Origin: Hyphomicrobiales bacterium
GTDB lineage: Bacteria > Pseudomonadota > Alphaproteobacteria > Rhizobiales > Beijerinckiaceae
DNA length: 38,493 bases
Assembly (NCBI GenBank): GCA_947455995.1
Contig: CANGQA010000018.1
Location: 1-38,493, forward strand
Reading direction: 5' to 3'
This document shows positions 17,233-25,550 of the stretch, in pieces; positions within the stretch are counted from its first letter, which is position 1; each line of letters begins with the position of its first letter. A program made the position numbers and the translations under genes. Under the pieces are notes generated by a model that was not told the DNA's origin, ran no database searches, and saw only the letters and a program-made list of their open reading frames with translations.

Positions 17233-18702
17233 ATGGCTGCTGTCCAGGAAACGGTTGATCAGGTTAAGGCGATCGACGTTGATCAATATAAATACGGGTT
17301 TTCGACCGAGCTTGAGGTCGACAAAGCCCCATTGGGACTGAACGAGGACATCGTCCGGCTCATTTCTGCCAAAAAAGGCGAGCCTGAATGGATGCTGGAA
17401 TGGCGGCTGGATGCCTATCGGCGCTGGCTCACCATGCGCGAGCCGACCTGGGCGCGGGTGACCTATCCTATGATCGACTTTAACGACATCTATTATTATG
17501 CCGCGCCCAAAATGAATGCCGCGCCACAGACATTGGACGAGGTTGATCCTGCCATTCTGGAAACCTACAAGAAGCTTGGCATTCCCTTGCGTGAGCAGGA
17601 AATTCTGGCTGGCGTGCAGACCTCCAAAGTTGCCGTTGATGCGGTGTTCGACTCCGTATCGGTCGTCACCACCTTCAAGGCGGAACTGGCCAAAGCGGGT
17701 GTCATTTTTTGCTCGATCTCAGAAGCCCTTAAAGAACACCCCGAACTCGTACGCAAATATTTGGGCACGGTTGTGCCGGTGACCGATAATTTCTATGCCA
17801 CCCTGAATGCGGCGGTCTTTACCGACGGTTCGTTTGTGTACATCCCCAAGGGTGTCCGCTGCCCGATGGAGTTGTCGACCTATTTCCGCATCAATGAGCG
17901 CAATACCGGACAATTCGAGCGTACCTTGATCATCGCCGAAGAAGGCTCTTATGTCAGCTATCTCGAAGGTTGCACCGCTCCGCAACGCGATGAGAACCAG
18001 TTGCATGCCGCTGTGGTGGAACTGATCACCATGGATGATGCCGAAATCAAATATTCAACGGTCCAGAACTGGTATCCAGGCGACAAGGACGGCAAAGGCG
18101 GCATCTATAACTTTGTGACCAAGCGCGGTGATTGCCGTGGCAAAAACTCCAAAATTTCGTGGACCCAGGTGGAAACCGGATCAGCGATCACATGGAAATA
18201 TCCATCCTGCATCTTGCGTGGAGATGGATCGCGCGGCGAATTTTATTCGATCGCGGTTTCCAACGGGATGCAGCAGGTTGATAGCGGCACCAAGATGATC
18301 CATCTGGGCAAGAATACCACCAGCCGCATTATCTCAAAGGGGATTTCGGCCGGTCGTTCACAAAACACCTATCGCGGGCAGGTGTCGGCCCACCGCAAAG
18401 CCACCAACATGCGCAACTTCACCAATTGCGATTCCCTGCTGATCGGCGACCAGTGCGGTGCGCATACCGTGCCCTATATGGAATGCAACAACGCCACGGC
18501 GGTGTTCGAGCATGAGGCGACAACATCCAAAATTTCCGAGGATCAATTGTTCTATTGCCAGCAACGCGGTCTCAATCCCGAGGAGGCGACGGCCTTGATC
18601 GTCAACGGTTTCGTTAAGGACGTGTTGCAACAATTGCCGATGGAATTTGCTGTTGAGGCACAAAAGCTGATCTCGATTTCACTGGAAGGCAGTGTGGGCT
18701 GA
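17233..18702 (+). CDS. sufB: Fe-S cluster assembly scaffold SufB
   Basis: Core subunit of the SufBCD scaffold on which Fe-S clusters are built. The start at 17233 (489 aa, the usual rhizobial length) has GAAGGAAAC upstream; an upstream in-frame ATG at 17188 would add 15 atypical residues. The conserved features are the N-terminal YKYGF segment, the beta-helix core with [20 protein letters not shown], and the C-terminal [17 protein letters not shown] followed by [17 protein letters not shown], which includes the cysteine region implicated in sulfur transfer. It is second in the operon and is paired with SufD (a paralogue sharing the FxxRG end) and the ATPase SufC. Confidence 0.97.
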   Translation: MAAVQETVDQVKAIDVDQYKYGFSTELEVDKAPLGLNEDIVRLISAKKGEPEWMLEWRLDAYRRWLTMREPTWARVTYPMIDFNDIYYYAAPKMNAAPQTLDEVDPAILETYKKLGIPLREQEILAGVQTSKVAVDAVFDSVSVVTTFKAELAKAGVIFCSISEALKEHPELVRKYLGTVVPVTDNFYATLNAAVFTDGSFVYIPKGVRCPMELSTYFRINERNTGQFERTLIIAEEGSYVSYLEGCTAPQRDENQLHAAVVELITMDDAEIKYSTVQNWYPGDKDGKGGIYNFVTKRGDCRGKNSKISWTQVETGSAITWKYPSCILRGDGSRGEFYSIAVSNGMQQVDSGTKMIHLGKNTTSRIISKGISAGRSQNTYRGQVSAHRKATNMRNFTNCDSLLIGDQCGAHTVPYMECNNATAVFEHEATTSKISEDQLFYCQQRGLNPEEATALIVNGFVKDVLQQLPMEFAVEAQKLISISLEGSVG

Positions 18703-18748
18703 GAATGCTCGCCCTTCACTTTATATATTTTCTGTAAGGAACTGAAAA

Positions 18749-19498
18749 ATGTTGGAAATTCGTAATCTTCACGTCTCGATCGAAGACAAAAAAATTCTCA
18801 ATGGTCTGACCCTGACCGTGCATGACGGTGAAGTCGCGGCAATCATGGGACCCAATGGTTCTGGTAAATCCACACTGTCCTATGTGATCGCGGGCAAACC
18901 AGATTACGAGGTTCTGGATGGCGAAATTCTGCTTGATGGCCAGAATGTGCTGGAACTGGAAGCGCATGAACGTGCTGCCGCAGGCCTGTTTCTGGCGTTC
19001 CAGTATCCGCTGGAAATTCCCGGTGTTGCCACGATGTCTTTTCTGAAGGCCGCCATGAATTCCCAACGCAAAATCCGTGGTGAGGATGAAATGGCCACCG
19101 CCGATTTCATGAAGGCTGTCCGTGGCGCTGCTGACAGTTTGGGTATTCCGCAGGACATGCTGCGCCGTGGCCTGAATGTCGGGTTTTCGGGTGGCGAAAA
19201 GAAGCGCATGGAAATTCTGCAAATGGCTCTGCTTGCCCCCAATTTCTGCATCCTCGATGAAACAGACTCCGGCCTTGATATTGATGCCTTGAAGGTGGTC
19301 TCCGAAGGCGTCAATGCGCTTCGCGACCCCAAGCGGGCCTTTCTCGTGATCACCCATTACCAGCGTTTGCTCAACTATATCGTGCCCGATACCGTGCATG
19401 TGATGGCCCATGGCCAGGTAGTCAAATCCGGTGGTAAGGAATTGGCACTTGAACTCGAAGCCACAGGCTATGCCGATTATAAAACGCTGGCGGCATAA
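18749..19498 (+). CDS. sufC: Fe-S assembly ATPase SufC
   Basis: ABC-type ATPase subunit of the SufBCD complex; cytosolic, with no membrane partner. The 249-aa product has Walker [10 protein letters not shown] (residues 34-42), a Q-loop (LAFQYP), the signature SGGEKKR (about 147-153), Walker B with LDETDSGLD (about 170), and an H-loop (VITHYQR). SGGEKKR in place of LSGGQ and the DETDSGLD variant are characteristic of SufC. AAGGAAC lies 9 bases before ATG 18749. It is followed by sufD after 10 bases. Confidence 0.97.
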   Translation: MLEIRNLHVSIEDKKILNGLTLTVHDGEVAAIMGPNGSGKSTLSYVIAGKPDYEVLDGEILLDGQNVLELEAHERAAAGLFLAFQYPLEIPGVATMSFLKAAMNSQRKIRGEDEMATADFMKAVRGAADSLGIPQDMLRRGLNVGFSGGEKKRMEILQMALLAPNFCILDETDSGLDIDALKVVSEGVNALRDPKRAFLVITHYQRLLNYIVPDTVHVMAHGQVVKSGGKELALELEATGYADYKTLAA

Positions 19499-19508
19499 GG
19501 AGAGCGTG

Positions 19509-20852
19509 ATGAACGACGTTACTCCTATTCGCACCAAGGTTGAAAACGCACTGTTGTCGCGATTTCCGCAGATCAAGGCGTCTTTACCCGGTGATGCTTC
19601 GATCCGCGATTTGCGTGATGATGCTTTTACCACTTTCCAGCAGTCGGGTCTGCCGCATCGGCGCATCGAAGCCTGGCATTATACCGACTTGCGCAGCCTG
19701 TTGCGGGATGCGCCTGAACTGGCAGTTGTGCCCCCCTCGCATGTGATCCAGCGTGCTGCCGAACATGGGTCAGCACTCGATCAGGTGCAGGCGACGCGGT
19801 TGGTGATGGTCAATGGCTTTTATAATGCCAATATCTCCTCATTCGGCTTGCCGGCGGGCGTGACTGTGAAGGACATGCACAGTGCTCTTGGCCAGTCGGA
19901 GCCTTTGGTATCAAGTCATCTGGGTGCCGCCACCACCACGCCTGATCCGCTGATCGCGCTCAATACAGCTTTCATGAATGGTGGGGTGATTGTTTCCGTT
20001 GCCCCGCATACGAAGCTCGAGCTGCCGCTTGAACTGCGCTTCATCACCGAGACATTGGATGCCATTGCCATGACACCCCGCGTCTTGGTGATTGTGGGCG
20101 AGGGGGCAGAAGTTACCTTGCTTGAAAGTCATCAGGGGCCGGATGGTGTATCCTACCAGACCAATGCAGTTGTTGAAATTTTCGGGGCTTCACATAGCCA
20201 TATCGAACACCTGCGCTTGAGTGCGGGCGGCAATTATGCGGTTGATCTGTCCACTCTCGCAGTCAATCTGCAACAAGAGGCGGTTTTCCACTCGCTCCAT
20301 TGCATCACGACGCCGGGGCTGGCACGCCATCAGGTCTTTGCCTCATTGCAAGGTGAAGGCATTGCCTTTGATGTCGATGGCGTTGCCTTGCTCAGTGGTA
20401 CCCAGCATGTCGATACGACGCTGGCGATTGACCATGCCGCGCCGGGGTGCACCAGCCGCGAATTGTTCAAAACCGTCCTCGATGCCCAATCAACCGGCGT
20501 CTTTCAGGGCCGTATCATGGTCAAGCAGATCGCCCAGCAAACCGATGGCAAAATGATGTCGCAAGCGGTTTTGCTCTCCGATGATGCACGAATGAACAAC
20601 AAACCGGAGCTGGAAATCTTCGCTGATGATGTGGTGTGTGGCCATGGTGCGACCTGTGGTGCATTGGATGACGATTTGCTGTTCTATCTGATGGCGCGTG
20701 GATTGCCTCGGCTTGAGGCCGAAGCCCTGATGCTGGCGGCTTTTGTTGGAGAAGCTTTCGAGAAAATCCGACATGACGGGATGCGCGACGTGTTCACGGA
20801 GATAGCTGCCACATGGCTGAAATCCCGTTCCACCATGACAAAGCAGGCCTGA
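19509..20852 (+). CDS. sufD: Fe-S cluster assembly protein SufD
   Basis: SufB paralogue and third part of the scaffold complex, needed for iron entry. From ATG 19509 (GGAGAGC just upstream) the product has 447 aa. An alpha-helical N-terminus (DFRQ-like RDDAFTTFQQSGLPHRRIEAW) precedes the right-handed beta-helix. The C-terminal CGHGATCGALDDDLLFYLMARG carries the conserved histidine of SufD (HGAT). Its stop is one base before the sufS start, indicating tight co-translation. An upstream in-frame extension to 19431 overlaps sufC and is not credible. Confidence 0.95.
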   Translation: MNDVTPIRTKVENALLSRFPQIKASLPGDASIRDLRDDAFTTFQQSGLPHRRIEAWHYTDLRSLLRDAPELAVVPPSHVIQRAAEHGSALDQVQATRLVMVNGFYNANISSFGLPAGVTVKDMHSALGQSEPLVSSHLGAATTTPDPLIALNTAFMNGGVIVSVAPHTKLELPLELRFITETLDAIAMTPRVLVIVGEGAEVTLLESHQGPDGVSYQTNAVVEIFGASHSHIEHLRLSAGGNYAVDLSTLAVNLQQEAVFHSLHCITTPGLARHQVFASLQGEGIAFDVDGVALLSGTQHVDTTLAIDHAAPGCTSRELFKTVLDAQSTGVFQGRIMVKQIAQQTDGKMMSQAVLLSDDARMNNKPELEIFADDVVCGHGATCGALDDDLLFYLMARGLPRLEAEALMLAAFVGEAFEKIRHDGMRDVFTEIAATWLKSRSTMTKQA

Positions 20853-20853
20853 C

Positions 20854-22098
20854 ATGACGCAACCATCGGGCCAAGCTCCCGTATTTGATGTCGAAAAGGT
20901 CCGTCAGGACTTCCCCGCGCTTGCGATGGAGGTCTATGGCCATAAACTTGTCTATCTCGACAATGCCGCCTCGGCCCAAAAGCCTCGGGCTGTGATCGAG
21001 CGGATGAAATATGCCTATGAGCATGAATATGCAAATGTTCATAGAGGCTTACACTATCTTGCTAATGCAGCCACCGAAGGGTTTGAAGGGGCGCGTGAAA
21101 GCGTGCGTCGCTTTATCAATGCCAAATCGGTCGATGAGGTGATCTTTACCCGTTCGGCGACCGAGGCGATCAATCTCGTTGCGTCCAGTTTTGGCTTGAA
21201 CGGCATTGGTGAGGGCGATGAAATTGTTCTGTCCATTATGGAACATCACTCCAATATTGTGCCATGGCATTTCCACCGTGAGCGTAAGGGAGCCGTCATC
21301 AAATGGGCGCCGGTCAATGAGCGAGGCGAGTTTCTGCTGGACGAATTTGAAAAGCTGTTGACCCCGCGCACCAAAATTGTTGCCATTACCCATATGTCCA
21401 ATGTGTTGGGGACTGTGACTCCGATCCGGGAGATTATCAGACTTGCCCATGATAGAGGTATTCCTGTTCTGGTGGATGGTTCGCAAGGTGCCGTGCATCT
21501 GCCGATCGATGTGCAGGCACTCGATGCCGATTTCTATGTGCTGACAGGGCACAAGGTCTATGGTCCGACCGGAATCGGTGTTCTCTATGGCAAAATGGAC
21601 CGCTTGAAGGCTCTGCCTCCCTTCAATGGCGGCGGTGAGATGATTTCGGTCGTGACCGAGCATTCGGTGACCTATAATGATCCGCCCCACCGTTTTGAAG
21701 CCGGTACACCGCCGATCGTGCAGGCAATCGGGCTTGGGGCCGCTGTCGAATATATGATGGCGTTAGGCTCTGACGCGATTATGGCGCAGGAAAATCTTTT
21801 GCGCGATTATGCCATGAAGCGGTTAGGTGACATGAATTCTCTGACCATATTCGGCCATGCGCCCGACAAGGGTGCGATTGTCTCCTTTGAAATGAAAGGC
21901 GCACACGCCCATGATGTCGCCACCGTGATTGACCGCATGGGGGTCGCAGTGCGGGCGGGGACACATTGCGCCCAGCCCCTGCTTGCGAAATATGGGGTGA
22001 CATCGACGTGCCGAGCCTCGTTTGCCTTTTATAACACGGTTGAGGAGGTGGATCATTTGGTCGAGGCACTCAAGCGCGCTCAAAGCATGTTCAGTTAA
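20854..22098 (+). CDS. sufS: Cysteine desulfurase SufS (SufS/CsdA type)
   Basis: Group II PLP-dependent cysteine desulfurase supplying sulfur to SufBCD. The 414-aa protein has the PLP lysine K234 in LTGHKVYGPTGIGVLYG, the HHSN motif (about 131-134), and catalytic C372 in RAGTHCAQP, the RxGxxCA form typical of SufS. Such enzymes usually need SufE or SufU to accept the persulfide; neither is encoded in this window. It starts one base after sufD ends and is followed by sufT after 11 bases. Confidence 0.96.
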   Translation: MTQPSGQAPVFDVEKVRQDFPALAMEVYGHKLVYLDNAASAQKPRAVIERMKYAYEHEYANVHRGLHYLANAATEGFEGARESVRRFINAKSVDEVIFTRSATEAINLVASSFGLNGIGEGDEIVLSIMEHHSNIVPWHFHRERKGAVIKWAPVNERGEFLLDEFEKLLTPRTKIVAITHMSNVLGTVTPIREIIRLAHDRGIPVLVDGSQGAVHLPIDVQALDADFYVLTGHKVYGPTGIGVLYGKMDRLKALPPFNGGGEMISVVTEHSVTYNDPPHRFEAGTPPIVQAIGLGAAVEYMMALGSDAIMAQENLLRDYAMKRLGDMNSLTIFGHAPDKGAIVSFEMKGAHAHDVATVIDRMGVAVRAGTHCAQPLLAKYGVTSTCRASFAFYNTVEEVDHLVEALKRAQSMFS

Positions 22099-22109
22099 GG
22101 GAAACACCC

Positions 22110-22496
22110 ATGACCGCTTCTCATTCCGATGATGCCTTTTCGCCGAACCGTCCGGCTATCGAGCCATCGATCAATCTGCCGCCCGAGGAAATCGATCGGC
22201 TGACTGATGATATCATTGCTGCGCTCAAAACGGTTTATGATCCTGAAATTCCGTCCGATATCTACGAGTTGGGACTGATTTACCGGGTCGATATCGATGA
22301 TGATCGCAATGTGGCCATTGACATGACCCTGACAGCCCCGGGATGTCCGGTCGCGGGTGAGATGCCCGGCTGGGTCGAAAATGCAGTATCACTGGTCGCC
22401 GGTATTCAATCGGTGAAGGTCAGCATGGTGTTTGATCCACCTTGGGACCAAAGCCGCATGTCGGACGAAGCGCGTGTCGCGCTCGACATGTGGTAA
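22110..22496 (+). CDS. sufT: SUF system accessory protein SufT (DUF59/MIP18)
   Basis: Small (128 aa) DUF59 protein involved in Fe-S protein maturation. After a 30-residue variable start it shows the family core: DPEIPSDIYELGLIYRVDI, then MTLTAPGCPVAGEMPGWV with the conserved TAPGCP cysteine. An AAGGGAA site precedes ATG 22110. Its position between sufS and sufA is the conserved place of this gene (formerly sufX or yitW-like) in alphaproteobacterial suf operons. Exact biochemical role is unsettled in the family. Confidence 0.92.
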   Translation: MTASHSDDAFSPNRPAIEPSINLPPEEIDRLTDDIIAALKTVYDPEIPSDIYELGLIYRVDIDDDRNVAIDMTLTAPGCPVAGEMPGWVENAVSLVAGIQSVKVSMVFDPPWDQSRMSDEARVALDMW

Positions 22497-22614
22497 GTTT
22501 GGCCCTACCATTGCCACGATAGCATGACATGTTTGCCGATACGGCGTGCCGCTTAATCGACCCGCCAATATGCCTTGTGCCAAACCTTGAATTTGGTCAG
22601 AAGGAGAGGATCAG

Positions 22615-23025
22615 ATGGGACTTTTCGGTTCGTTAAAAGTAATGTCTTTAACCGAGGCTGCTGCCGAGCGTGTGTGTGATGTCGTGGCTGGCAGCGATGG
22701 CAAGGCCATCGGTTTGCGCGTTGGCATCAAGAATGGTGGCTGTGCCGGCATGTCCTACACGGTTGAGCTGGCAGACAAGGTGTTGCCTGGTGAAGATGTG
22801 GTGGAAGAGAAAGGCGCGAAGGTCATTGTCGATCCCAAAGCCGTTTTGTTTTTGCTGGGCACCGTAATGGATTTCGAACGCACCAAAGTGTCTGCACAGT
22901 TCACCTTTAAAAATCCGAACCAGACATCGGCTTGCGGTTGCGGTGAATCGGTCGCTTTGACGCCGGCTTCTCTTGATCAATCCATGACTGAACAGGATTT
23001 GCCCAAAGGTGTGCAGGCCTTCTAA
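22615..23025 (+). CDS. sufA: A-type Fe-S carrier SufA/IscA
   Basis: A-type carrier (HesB/IscA family) that takes assembled clusters to target apoproteins. The three cluster-binding cysteines are present: C43 in GGCAGMSY, and C107 and C109 in SACGCGES. A strong AGAAGGAGAGG precedes ATG 22615. The 136-aa product has a roughly 26-residue tail after the CGCGES motif, longer than E. coli SufA (122 aa). It is the last gene of the suf operon, separated from sufT by 118 bases that show no terminator. Its stop codon lies within the first unit of a four-copy 16-base repeat. Confidence 0.95.
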   Translation: MGLFGSLKVMSLTEAAAERVCDVVAGSDGKAIGLRVGIKNGGCAGMSYTVELADKVLPGEDVVEEKGAKVIVDPKAVLFLLGTVMDFERTKVSAQFTFKNPNQTSACGCGESVALTPASLDQSMTEQDLPKGVQAF

Positions 23026-23070
23026 TATCAGCGCCTTCTGATCGGAGCGCCTTCTAATCACAGGCCTTCT
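23017..23070 (+). repeat. Four-copy approximately 16-bp repeat at the 3' end of sufA
   Basis: GCCTTCT occurs at 23017, 23033, 23049 and 23064, with spacing 16, 16 and 15. The unit is roughly GCCTTCTAATCNNNGC. The first copy includes the last codons and TAA of sufA, and the others lie in the 3' untranslated region before the terminator. Confidence 0.7.
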
Positions 23071-23105
23071 CAAATGATCTGCGATCACTGAATATGTCCG
23101 CCCAT

Positions 23106-23133
23106 AAAAAAGTCTCTCTAGGGAGACTTTTTA
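23106..23133. terminator. Bidirectional terminator between sufA and DEAD-box helicase
   Basis: AAAAAGTCTC (23107-23116), a 6-base loop and GAGACTTTTT (23123-23132) form a perfect 10-bp stem with A/T tracts on both sides. It fits intrinsic termination of suf (plus) and of the helicase gene, whose stop is at 23148 (minus). Confidence 0.85.
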
Positions 23134-23147
23134 CGTTTGATATCGGC

Positions 23148-24755
23148 TTATTCGCTGGCAGGTTTGACCTTGGCGACCGAGCGCATCATAAAACCGGGCA
23201 CATGGTCACCCAGACCTTTCGGCGTCGGTTCACGGTCGTCCTGATCGCGATAGCGACGCTCAGGCACAGGGCGGGCAGGGCGTTGCTCGTCCCGCGTTGG
23301 CCGATCTGTTGACGGGGGTGGGGTGACTTCCTGTGAAATATTCTCGCGAGGAGCACGTTCCCTGGCGGTGCGTTCCCTGGCGGTGCGTTCCCTTGGCTTG
23401 CGCTGATTTGGATTGGTGTCGCGCTCTGGTCGTACGGTGTGTTCAACCGGTTGGGCGGAATGAGACGCATCGGCAGTGCTATGCTCGGTTTCTACGAAAA
23501 CCAGCGGGGTCATGCTGGCGACCTCACCATGTGGCACAGGCTTGCGGCCGGGACGATCCGAGCGGCTACGGGCAGACTTTTCACGCGGTGTGCGTGTGCG
23601 CTTTTCCGAAGGCTCCCCTGGCGGCAATTCATCCAGATTTGGACCGAGATATTCGATCTTGGTTTTAATCATCGCCTCGACAGCCGAGAGTGATTTCTTG
23701 TCATCCAGCGTGACGAGCGTATACGCCTTGCCCAGACGGCCAGCGCGACCGGTGCGGCCAATGCGGTGCACATAGTCTTCTGCATGGTGGGGCACGTCAA
23801 AATTGAAGACATGGCTCACCTCGGGGATATCCAGCCCACGTGCAGCGACATCGGAGGCAACAAGCAATTGTGTTGTCCCCGCGCGGAAGGCATCCAATGC
23901 CATCGTTCTGGCCCGTTGGTCCATATCGCCATGCAATGCTGCGACGTTGAACCCATGCCGGGAGAGGGATTTGTGCAGATTGGCGACATCGATTTTGCGG
24001 TTGCAGAAAATGATGGCGTTCTTGATTTCTTCCTGACGGATCAGGGTGCGTAGAACATCCCGCTTGGCCCAATCCTGCGGCTGCGAAGCGACCAGCCGTT
24101 GGGTAATGGTCGAGGCGGTTGTCGATTGTCTCTCGACTTCGATACGCGTCGGATTGTGCAAAAAAGCTTCGGTCAGACGTTGGATTTCAGGTGGCATGGT
24201 GGCCGAGAAAAACAGGGTTTGCCGCGTAAACGGGACCAGCTTGCAGATGCGCTCAATATCGGGAATGAACCCCATATCCAACATCCGGTCGGCTTCGTCG
24301 ATCACCAGAATTTCAATGCCTGTCAGCAACAATTTGCCACGCTCGAAATGATCGAGCAAACGGCCCGGCGTGGCAATCAGTACATCGACGCCACGGGTGA
24401 TTTTGAGATCTTGGTCTCCGAACGACACGCCGCCGATCAGCAAAGCCACCGACAGTTTTTGACCCGCTCCATATTTGATGAAGTTTTCTTCGACCTGAGC
24501 CGCCAATTCGCGTGTTGGTTCCAGAATCAGGGTGCGCGGCATGCGGGCGCGGGCGCGTCCCTGTTCCAGCAGGGTCAGCATCGGTAGCGTGAACGCCGCT
24601 GTTTTGCCTGTGCCTGTTTGGGCAATCCCTAACACATCCTTGCGGGCCAAAACCTGTGGAATCGCTTGTGCCTGAATGGGTGTGGGTGTGGTGTACCCCG
24701 AAGATGTCACAGCTTCGAGTACTTTTGGACTTAGTCCGAGTTCTGCAAATGTCAT
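23148..24755 (-). CDS. DEAD-box ATP-dependent RNA helicase (RhlE-like)
   Basis: ATP-dependent RNA unwinding protein, likely in ribosome assembly or RNA decay. From ATG 24755 (GAGAGGCGGC about 8 bases before) the product has 535 aa. Motifs in order: Q motif TFAELGLSPKVLEA, AQTGTGKT (about 45-52), PTRELAAQ, TPGRLLDH, DEAD in VIDEADRMLDMG, SATMP, ARGLDIP and HRIGRTGRAG. This arrangement resembles RhlE. From about residue 380 a basic, disordered tail follows, with RERTA tandem repeats made by a 15-bp DNA repeat (23356-23400). A longer frame from 24818 is possible but lacks a ribosome site. No operon partner is apparent. Confidence 0.94.
   Translation of the reverse strand: MTFAELGLSPKVLEAVTSSGYTTPTPIQAQAIPQVLARKDVLGIAQTGTGKTAAFTLPMLTLLEQGRARARMPRTLILEPTRELAAQVEENFIKYGAGQKLSVALLIGGVSFGDQDLKITRGVDVLIATPGRLLDHFERGKLLLTGIEILVIDEADRMLDMGFIPDIERICKLVPFTRQTLFFSATMPPEIQRLTEAFLHNPTRIEVERQSTTASTITQRLVASQPQDWAKRDVLRTLIRQEEIKNAIIFCNRKIDVANLHKSLSRHGFNVAALHGDMDQRARTMALDAFRAGTTQLLVASDVAARGLDIPEVSHVFNFDVPHHAEDYVHRIGRTGRAGRLGKAYTLVTLDDKKSLSAVEAMIKTKIEYLGPNLDELPPGEPSEKRTRTPREKSARSRSDRPGRKPVPHGEVASMTPLVFVETEHSTADASHSAQPVEHTVRPERDTNPNQRKPRERTARERTARERAPRENISQEVTPPPSTDRPTRDEQRPARPVPERRYRDQDDREPTPKGLGDHVPGFMMRSVAKVKPASE
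23356..23400 (-). repeat. 15-bp tandem repeat in helicase tail
   Basis: CGTTCCCTGGCGGTG occurs twice exactly (23356-23370, 23371-23385) and a third time with two changes (23386-23400). On the coding (minus) strand the units encode repeated RERTA-like residues. In-frame copy-number change would lengthen or shorten the tail without breaking the frame. Confidence 0.8.
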
Positions 24756-24911
24756 CAATAATGCCGCCTCTCGATCGCGGCGAATGAGTGCGGGGTCCAT
24801 ATTGACCAGCGCAGTCATCGTTGGGGCGTACGGTATTGAACGCCCGAGCCTCCTGCAAGTGAGCGCACCTTAGGCATTAACCCTGATAAGTCAATGTTTT
24901 TCGAAAAGGAG

Positions 24912-25475
24912 CTATTGACCCTGCTTGGTCCCGCTCTTGGTGAAGCGAATGCGATCCAGCAAACCATCATTCAGGATGTAGTGGTGCCATAGCGCAAACA
25001 GTGCATGGCCCCCGATGGCTGCAAAAAAACCGTATGCAATCAATTCGTGGATTTCTTTGAAAAATTTCGAGATCGGGCGATTGGCTTCAAAGGGCGATTG
25101 GATCGCGAAAAGACCAAAATCGATGCCACGACCGCGGTAGAATGCCGTGATCAATCCAATCAGGGGCACGCCGATCATCAGGGCATAGAGTCCCAAATGG
25201 CCGATCAGTGCAGCTTTTGCCACATGCGGATGGGTATCGGCAGGTAATGCGGGCACTGCTGTGGTCAGGCGGAACAAGATACGCACACCCACCAATGCCA
25301 GCACCAGTGATCCAAGCACGAAGTGAAGATTTGCCATCGAGGTTTTGGCGGTTGCATCCGGCATCACGTCGATTACCAAGGCCGAGATTGCCGCCAACCC
25401 AATCACGGCTACCATAAGCCAGTGCAAGACGATCATGGCAGCATGATAGCTTTTCAACGTGGTCTGCGGCATCAT
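24912..25475 (-). CDS. Cytochrome b561 (CybB family)
   Basis: Integral membrane di-haem cytochrome b of 187 aa with four membrane helices (roughly 13-35, 48-68, 88-112, 140-165). Histidines that can ligate haem are in place: H18 in VLHW, one in ANLHF, one in GHLGLYAL and those in GGHALFALWHHY. CybB-type proteins move electrons from quinol and some act as superoxide oxidases; the acceptor here is unknown. Two adjacent ATGs (25475, 25472) are possible starts after GGGGATC. It is downstream of parE with 75 bases between, and upstream of the helicase gene, on the same strand. Confidence 0.9.
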   Translation of the reverse strand: MMPQTTLKSYHAAMIVLHWLMVAVIGLAAISALVIDVMPDATAKTSMANLHFVLGSLVLALVGVRILFRLTTAVPALPADTHPHVAKAALIGHLGLYALMIGVPLIGLITAFYRGRGIDFGLFAIQSPFEANRPISKFFKEIHELIAYGFFAAIGGHALFALWHHYILNDGLLDRIRFTKSGTKQGQ

Positions 25476-25550
25476 GATCCCCGAAGAAGTGTCAATTTCA
25501 GGAACAGTTTGTGCAGTGCAATCAAGGCTTAATCAAGGCCTTGTTGCCCA

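Noticed and set aside
18716-19666. A 316-codon minus-strand frame
   Set aside because: Antisense of sufC, which has complete ABC ATPase motifs.
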